Made by a program: the position numbers and the translations under genes
Notes under the pieces: model-generated
The model's database searches: none
The model's input: only the letters and a program-made list of their open reading frames with translations
Told to the model about the DNA's origin: nothing
Assembly: GCA_014529385.2 (NCBI GenBank)
Contig: CM043952.1
Location: 54,144,119-54,208,118, forward strand
From: Adiantum capillus-veneris
Lineage: Eukaryota; Streptophyta; Polypodiopsida; Polypodiales; Pteridaceae
Direction: 5' to 3'
Length of the DNA stretch: 64,000 nucleotides
Part shown: positions 57,723 through 64,000 of the stretch, piece by piece
Layout: every line of letters starts with the position of its first letter
Numbering within the stretch: position 1 is the stretch's first letter

Positions 57723-58634
57723 GATACGCTTTGTTTGTGGATGATATTACCTATAACCCTTGCTTTCAACACTATAACCAACAAAAATACATTGAAAGAC
57801 TTATCATCTAAGTGTTTGCGCTGTGTTTGTGGCACCAAAGCATATGCCAAACATCCAAAAACACGTGTGTTCTCAATAGAAGGTTTTCTATCATGCCATG
57901 ATTCATATGTAGTAATAGATTGCAAAGCTTTCGTAGGACACCTGTTTAGTACATAAGTGGCACACATGATGGCCTCAAGCCAAACAGAATGCGGGAAAGC
58001 TTGACGTTTGACCATACATCGTGCCATATTCGTAAGTGACATGTTTCTCCTCTCAATAATACCATTTTCTTGACGTGTATAATGCACTGTACATTGGTGT
58101 TTTATCCCACGACTAGCCAGAAATGCATTAAATTCATGAGACATATACTGCCCTCATAGTACATTTCGGGACATTTTCAGCCATAGCCAAAAACTGTTTG
58201 AAGCACATAAACACTTCGGACTTAGCTTTCAAGAGATATACCCATGCATGCCTGGAGTAGTCATCAATGAAAGTCACAAAGTACAAGTAATTTCCCGAGG
58301 ACGGAGTTTGCATAGGCCCATAAACATCACTATGCACAAGTTGTAACCTGCATGTAGCACGAACTAACCCATCCTTTGGAAACTTAGCACACTGTATTTT
58401 ATCCAAAATACAGCCTTCACAAACATGTTTGACAGGTGCTTCAAGAGGTGGCAAAGAAGAAACCATAACAGATTTCTGCAAATGCAACAAACTGGCAAAA
58501 TTCAAATGCCCAAAACGTGCATGCCACAGTTTTGCAATTGAAACAACCCTTGAATCTGCAACTGCATTTGCAAAATTTTGTCCACACTTGTCATACAAAG
58601 TGAGCTTATACAACCCACGACACCCACGACACAA
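57647..58634 (-). pseudogene. Copia C pre-integrase and integrase, frameshifted
   Basis: The frame 58634-58134 holds LWHARFGHLNFASLLHLQ, HSDVYGPMQTPSSGNYLYF and FIDDYSRHAWVYLL, with the first catalytic Asp in HSDV. A shift at about 58,140 leads to 58144-57647 with HYTRQENGIIERRN, LEAIMCATYVLNRCPTKALQ and TRVFGCLAYALVP. The normal middle DD spacing is disturbed at the shift. It is the fullest copy of this region in the family here and shows what B lost. Confidence 0.87.
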
Positions 58635-59457
58635 AAGGCCGGATGCAACGATTTTATCACCAAACTCAGATCATGAACTGTACATTTGTCATCCACAAAT
58701 TTGACTACGAGACCAAGTCTAGCAAGTGCAGATACAGACAAAAGGTTCTTTTTTATCCCAAGTACATACAGTGCATCAACAAGTGTGAAAGAATTGCCAC
58801 TTTGAGCAGTAAGCACAATCTTTTCAACTCCTTGAACAGGATAAGAGGCATTGTTGGCACAAGCCACCATATTCCCATGAGGGACATACTCAATAGAGGT
58901 AAACAAATCATGATGTCAGGTAATGTGCTTTGTAGCACCATTGTTAAAATACCACACATGTGAATCTGCAGCAACTGACATACATGCATCATGGACAATA
59001 GGATCATAAGTGCACTCTGCACTAAATGCCCATTCTGCATCAATATCAACATGACAATCTCCTTTGTGACAGAAGACTCTACAATCATTGCACTTGTATT
59101 GGACCTTGTAGTGGATCCAGCCTCTTTCTTCTTAGCCTCTTTTGCCTTCAATTTTGGACACTGCTCGATCAAGTGATCATTAGCTTTACAATTATAGCAA
59201 CGCATCTTCTTTTTGCTCTTATCACCAGAATTTCCACATGAAGTGCTGCCAACAGAAGCATTAGGAACAAAAGTTTTGCCACTCACAACAGAACCATAAG
59301 AAGTGGTTACATTGCTCTTTCCACCTTTTCTTTGAGCTGCAATAAAAGCATGTTCAACTGCACGCTGCCTAGTCGCATTTTTTTTGAAAAGTGGCTCTTG
59401 AAACAACAATGTGCATAATGCATCCAACTTGACAACTTCAGGATTTCCTTGGGTCAT
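58635..59457 (-). pseudogene. Copia C gag C-terminus and protease
   Basis: Gag C-terminal half with a CCHC knuckle (CYNCKANDHLIEQC) followed by a protease whose FNNGATKHIT-like active-site region is out of frame. 58906-58502 supplies VACANNASYPVQGVEKIVLT and LYVLGIKKNLLSVSALARLG. Several small frame breaks occur. Confidence 0.82.
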
Positions 59458-60045
59458 AAGTGTCCAAGTACTAGCAAAAGTCTAGTAAGAATCTAGCAAA
59501 GCATCAAGAATAGTCTACACAAGTGAACTGTCAGAAATGACTTCTCCTGCAGAAATTAGTTGCTCATTAACATCCTTGACACCAGCAAGGAAAGTGTCCA
59601 TTTCATCTTCCTCCTGCATAATCTTCAATTCCAGAGCTTTACGCAGTAAAGCAGTTTCAGCCTCATTGCGGCTTGCATAAAGACCTGCTAGAAACTCCCA
59701 AGCCTGTTTTGCAGATTTTGTTGAACGGATATGAGGAGTGGTAGTGCGCTTCACAGACAATGCAATCAATGCATGAGCATGTGCATCTCTTACATCTCAA
59801 CGCGCCTACTCATTTGTAGGCAAAACAGTTTTGATAGCAGCATCCCTGGCAGCAAAACCTGGAGCATCCTCAACATCGCCTGCATCCAAAGTACTAGGAC
59901 GTACATCAATGCCCTGCACAATGTTCTAAACTCCCTTTGATACAAGTACATGTTGCATCATGTAAGACCACATAGGGTAATTGTCCCCATCCAATCTGTC
60001 CTCAGTAGAAAACATCTTGAACACATCTGTGTTGTTGTCAGCAAT
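59458..60045 (-). pseudogene. Copia C gag N-terminus, start codon lost
   Basis: Encodes ADNNTDVFKMFSTEDRLDGD and YPMWSYMMQHVLVSKGV, then after stops SVKRTTTPHIRSTKSAKQAW. The ATG present in B is ATT here (60043-60045), and further stops occur near 59,800-59,940. Confidence 0.82.
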
Positions 60046-60390
60046 GGAAAGTGCTTGCACCTGATGTGACAACTGTCCGAAATGAGGAGAAACTGAGTGA
60101 GACAAGCACATGCTATAGCACAACCCGTAGTAGACTATATGAGACCTACTATGCAGTAATTGACACCGACAAAAATTCTGCACAAAATGACAAAATTACC
60201 TGTACATACCTGGCTCTAATGAAAACAGAGGTCAAAATGAGCCCGAAATGAAATTTTGAGCAGACCGAGCTCTATGAGCCTACCCAAATTTTATGTCGAC
60301 CTGCTAACACTTGCCAAAGCTAATTGAAATCTGAGAAAACGAGTAGGGGTGTTCTGGCAACGCTGGCGACTAAGCCCGAGAGGACATGAC

Positions 60391-60405
60391 CTGCTCTGAT
60401 ACCAA
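60391..60405 (-). other. Primer-binding site of copia C (tRNA-iMet)
   Basis: Minus strand TGGTATCAGAGCAGG, identical to B's site. Confidence 0.9.
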
Positions 60406-60407
60406 TT

Positions 60408-60634
60408 ATTGGAATTAGGGTTGAAAGGAAACACACACAGCTTGGAGAAGATGAAGGAAGCTCAAGGCACACAACAGAGAGTGTATTACTTAGTGTTCAA
60501 TGGAAAAAATAGATAGCCCTAGAGTGATGGGCGTATATACAATGCACGGGGGAAAAAACCTCCTAAAGAGGGAAAAAATGCCCCGACAGTTCTAGTGTGT
60601 TCACACACATCACTACCACATGTATATGGTAACA
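60408..60634 (-). repeat. 5' LTR of copia C (227 bp)
   Basis: Minus strand TGTTACCATATACATG to CCTAATTCCAATA. The terminal CA has mutated to TA. Confidence 0.88.
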
Positions 60635-61487
60635 TGGAGTACTTAATGACTTCCTCTTCTTTTTGGAAGGACTAAGCAACCGTTGTGCCCGCCGTCTTCT
60701 TGGGACAACATCACTTTTAGAGGATGGAGGGGTGCCGCTTTCATACATCTCCCTTGAAATTTCAAAGTGTACTTCTTCTTCTCAAAAAGTTCGCCTAGGA
60801 GGTCCTTCCGTTATCTCCTCTTTATTATCCAAAGAGATTCATCTTTTGGAGGTCTCACTACGAGGTCTCACAAGAATTCTCTCTTCTTGGGCACTTGGGG
60901 GAATTTGAGCTTGAAGGGCATGAATTTGGCTTTGAACCTCCGCTTGCAAAATAGTGCTTTCCATAACTTCTTTTAACTTGTCAACAAGGTAGTCACACAA
61001 CTCTGCAACCGTGATCAGATTCTATACCATGAGCCAAATCTAAGTTGTCAATATTAATTATATTCTCTTGATTATGTTGGGCCATGATTGAATTTCCTTC
61101 TATGTGTATACTAACTCTTTCCTTGGCACTTCCAAAACTTTGGCTACCCACTTCTCTTAACCCTTGAAAATTAGCACTCGAGTAACTACACCCGTGGTTT
61201 AGAATATTTTTAATTGCAAAGAGTCGTGGAGTGGGTTTAATAGTGCAAGGTTGGCACACGTTTCTATTGGGCAACTAATAGCTCAATAATGGTTAAGCCG
61301 TAGGCAAGTCCCGGAAGACTCTATTATTAAGATCATAGATCCCGATGGTGTCTTTTGTGCCCTGTAAACAGGCATACCTGCCAAGATAATAAATCCCACT
61401 CCCACTTATCCTATTGTAATGAATAACTCCCACCTTTTATAGATTATTCAAGGATCTCTCTTCTTAGGCAATAAAAGAGAAACCTGA
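60635..61487 (-). pseudogene. Element J gag N-terminus and leader
   Basis: On the minus strand a short frame begins MAQHNQENIINIDNLDLAHG near 61,085 and continues after breaks with LVDKLKEVMESTILQAEVQS and ETSKR-type charged sequence towards 60,650. It lies 3' of a primer site and LTR on the same strand, so it is probably a gag start. No diagnostic domain is visible. Copia C's LTR interrupts it on the left. Confidence 0.5.
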
Positions 61488-61499
61488 GCTATGATACCA
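61488..61499 (-). other. Primer-binding site of element J
   Basis: Minus strand TGGTATCATAGC, one base from the LTR end. It is one substitution away from the iMet site. Confidence 0.75.
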
Positions 61500-61500
61500 A

Positions 61501-62083
61501 TGTCAGAGAATCTAATACTTACTTTTAGATTCAACAAAATTTACTATGAAAGGAGAGTGTTTTCCTTAAGAGAAAGATAACAATGAGATTATAGGTTGTG
61601 GGGATGATTTCTTTACACAATTACACATAAAAGACACTATAATCATGCACATAATTTACAGAGAATACCCAATTAATATTGACAATTGGATGAGGACCGG
61701 ATTTTCTTAGAGCCGGCCCCCCTTAAAAAAGGACTTGTATTATAATCCTTTCAAAAGAAAGCTTTGTTACAATATATGTTTGTGTTCTTGCAGAGCCTTT
61801 TATGAATCAAGAAGATGATGTTATTCAAGATTCCATGATATAACCCTCCTTCCCAAACCCTAAACACCCCGACGGAGAAAAAGGAACTGTGAGAAAAGAG
61901 GAAGATGAAAAGAAGCATTTTTCAAGCAAGAGAATTGATACTCCGTGTATGCTTGCTCATGGGCAAACTCTTAGCATAGCATAGTATAATAGAATAGTAG
62001 AGATGGGGACGAAGAAAATTTCATTGGCTTGGATTTGCATCCATAGCCAAGAGCTTGAGCATAGAGTCCATCTCTAGAGCTCT

Positions 62084-62159
<76 letters not shown>

Positions 62160-63150
62160 TGCTTTGCAAACCTGGGCACATGAGAGAGTGTGAGAGAGGA
62201 TCGAGAGAGCCAAAAATTCAACGAGCTTGCCCTTTTATGCTTATGCTAGTGTGCAACTAGTCTTGAATTGGAATGCTTGCAACTTGACCAATGAGGTGTG
62301 AACACCCCATAATGCAACTCAAGCATGTTATAACACTTGTACTAGCTTTCTATGCATGAATGAATACCCCCCCCCCCCCTTGGGAGTCTTCTTGGCAAGT
62401 AGAGACACCACACATACCACACACACTTGTTAAGTTCACACAAAGCAAGCCTGTGCTGCTTTGGACATGTGGCCTAGCCAAGCTTAGTAAAGAAGGACTA
62501 GAGTTAACTTACTAAATGAGGAAGAGTTGATCTAACCTTAGTCTTTAGATTTTTCCTTTTATTTATTAAAAACCATAAACTTATCTTTTTATTAGTTAGT
62601 TCAGGTGCTAGACCTTTGTACAAACCTTAGAGGCTTATGAAGTTGACCTGAGATTATAACCTACCTACTAATTTAGGACCTGCTAAATTAGGCTAAATTT
62701 TGGTAAAAATAAAACTCACTTTGGACTTTAAAACATTCACCTACTTTAGCACAGTGCTTTGGAGGTGCCGCCAAGCTACTCCCAAAACCTGCTAAATTTA
62801 GACAATTTGTGGCAAGTTAGAATTTAACTCTAAGGCTTCCTAGACTTCATACTTAGAGTCTAAAGAGCTATTCTAATGACTTGAGCTTCACACAATCACT
62901 TTCTATTTTTAGACTCCTATAATTTCTCTCAAGGATGCCTGATACATTTATCCTTTCTTGACCTATAGCTATGACTGCGACTAGCTAGCAATTACCCTTT
63001 GCTCTTTTATGGACTTTTTTTGTTTAAGTCCCAAGCCTTGATTGGGTTGGTCCATCAACACTTAATCAATTTCACTTGTTCCATTTTCATTTTTCCTAGA
63101 CTTAATTGGGCAAATTAAGATGGAAAATACTTTTTAGAAGGATATAAATT
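61501..63150 (-). repeat. 5' LTR of element J, right end not resolved
   Basis: The LTR ends (minus strand) at GATTCTCTGACA, directly before the primer site. Sequence about 215 bp in (AAGGGGGGCCGGCTC...CCGGTCCTCATCC) matches the solo LTR at 22034-23584. It should therefore be about 1.5-1.6 kb, but I could not locate its TG start. The coordinate 63150 is an estimate. Confidence 0.5.
62089..62155. repeat. (GT)n(GA)n compound microsatellite
   Basis: About 38 bp of GT followed by about 29 bp of GA, within the J LTR. Confidence 0.92.
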
Positions 63151-63204
63151 AATATTCATGACAATCACTATTAGGAGCCTTTGTGTTTAGGGATTATTTT
63201 TAGT

Positions 63205-63372
63205 GTTGCTTAAGCAACAAAATTGACGTTACTATGGGTGTTGCTACATTACCCTTGCTTAAGAAATGGTTATAGCAATGTTCATGGATCGCATATGTGA
63301 TGCCTTTTGTGTCGCTTAAGTGACGCCCCGTCGCTTAAGCGACACCTGTATATTGAGTGTCGTTTAAGTGAG
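63205..63372. repeat. Cluster of four CTTAAG-centred palindromes
   Basis: GTTGCTTAAGCAAC (63205-63218) and GTCGCTTAAGCGAC (63330-63343) are perfect 14-bp palindromes. GTCGCTTAAGTGAC (63311-63324) and GTCGTTTAAGTGAG (63359-63372) are near copies. Confidence 0.8.
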
Positions 63373-63430
63373 GTTAGACCATTTTTTTTTCTTGTCAAAA
63401 CGGGGGAGCTCTTGAGTGTGGGAGCTCCTG

Positions 63431-63463
<33 letters not shown>

Positions 63464-64000
63464 GTTGTACACATTCTATATAGACATCATACATTCTACA
63501 CAATCATACACGTACACAAAAATATGCCCATGTCATTCGCACATGAATACATACGCACATGCAAATCACGCACAACAATAGGATTTGAAGTGGATAGTGT
63601 ACACTTGGGAGCACTCTACATGTACATCAAATAGCAATCAGTGAATTTTCATGAAAACAAAATTGAAAATATGGATGATCATGGTAGGTCTTGTTTCTTA
63701 CTTCACACTATGAGAAAAAACAAAAACAACTTGAATATTTATGTTCAAACCTTAAATAAACTTGACACTTTACAAATAGCAAGAACTGTTTGAACCAGAT
63801 TAAATATATAGATCGTAATTATGTGTGTGTGTGTGTAAATATATACAATGTCAATGTGAAACATGATCAATCTATGTAAAATACAACAAAATGCCACTAT
63901 TGACTATACATCAGTATTAGACTCATTGTTCTGCTACCTCTCAACATGTGGAGGTGTTTGTTGTGACCATGTGATGTGTGCAAGCTCCTCATCTATTCTC
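63373..64000. other. No gene recognised
   Basis: AT-rich sequence with a CT microsatellite (63434-63461) and a short GT run at about 63,822-63,836. Confidence 0.5.

Larger units (their letters stand above)
53217..60634 (-). mobile_element. Ty1/copia element C, decayed, with nested element L
   Basis: On the minus strand the order is 5' LTR (60634-60408), primer site, gag, protease, integrase, RT and RNase H. It is truncated in RNase H at about 53,217 by an L-family fragment. Element L (54277-57173) interrupts the RT start. It is the same family as A and B. Confidence 0.88.

Overview
This window is nuclear DNA of a land plant. The evidence is Ty1/copia and Ty3/gypsy LTR retrotransposons with plant-type primer-binding sites (complementary to initiator Met-tRNA), a Tat-like gypsy element with two RNase H domains, chromodomain gypsy relics, and one spliced host gene with a GT-AG intron. 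The long GA/CT and poly-G tracts and the very high transposon load would suit a large genome such as that of a fern, lycophyte or gymnosperm. The sequence alone does not settle the clade. Apart from one gene, almost everything recognisable is transposon, nested several layers deep.

Layout. 1-2,044: 3' half of a copia element (A, + strand, open pol frame and 3' LTR), inserted into a second copia of the same family (B, - strand, 2,045-4,511). 4,562-5,320: copia relic. 7,448-16,170: a complete, young Tat-like gypsy element (- strand) with almost identical 1.15-kb LTRs, a 4-bp target duplication and one frameshift. 16,175-24,358: an old copia (D, - strand) whose LTR, leader and flank form three tandem units, the third split by a solo LTR (22,034-23,584). 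24,234-26,032: gypsy relic (E, + strand). 28,890-29,764: a 425-bp tandem duplication with poly-G tracts. 29,852-36,389: a non-autonomous LTR element (G) with a 5-bp target duplication, itself carrying two solo LTRs. 38,704-41,920: chromovirus relic (F, - strand), cut by the 5' end of another gypsy element (H, + strand, from 41,921). 43,407-43,743: an array of hairpin-like repeats.

The only clear host gene is at 46,871-47,557. It is a two-exon gene for a 189-residue HIKESHI/OPI10-family protein, the nuclear import carrier for HSP70 in heat stress. It sits between transposon-rich blocks and looks intact.

48,010-51,230: decayed LINE reverse-transcriptase pieces, partly in tandem. 51,420-52,567: copia relic. 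53,217-60,634: a decayed copia (C, - strand, same family as A and B). C is interrupted at 54,277-57,173 by a compact non-autonomous copia derivative (L) with 5-bp target duplications and a single gag-protease frame containing three in-frame stops. 60,635 to the end: the gag 5' end, primer-binding site and long LTR of a further element (J), then AT-rich sequence with a cluster of CTTAAG-centred palindromes.

The relative order of insertion can be read directly. A entered B; L entered C; C appears to lie in J; the Tat element entered D; D entered E; the S solo LTR entered D's LTR; H entered F; two solo LTRs entered G; and G split a zinc-knuckle sequence. I found no convincing novel functional system. 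The most unusual items are the L and G non-autonomous elements, the tandem LTR array and three sets of hairpin or palindrome repeats.
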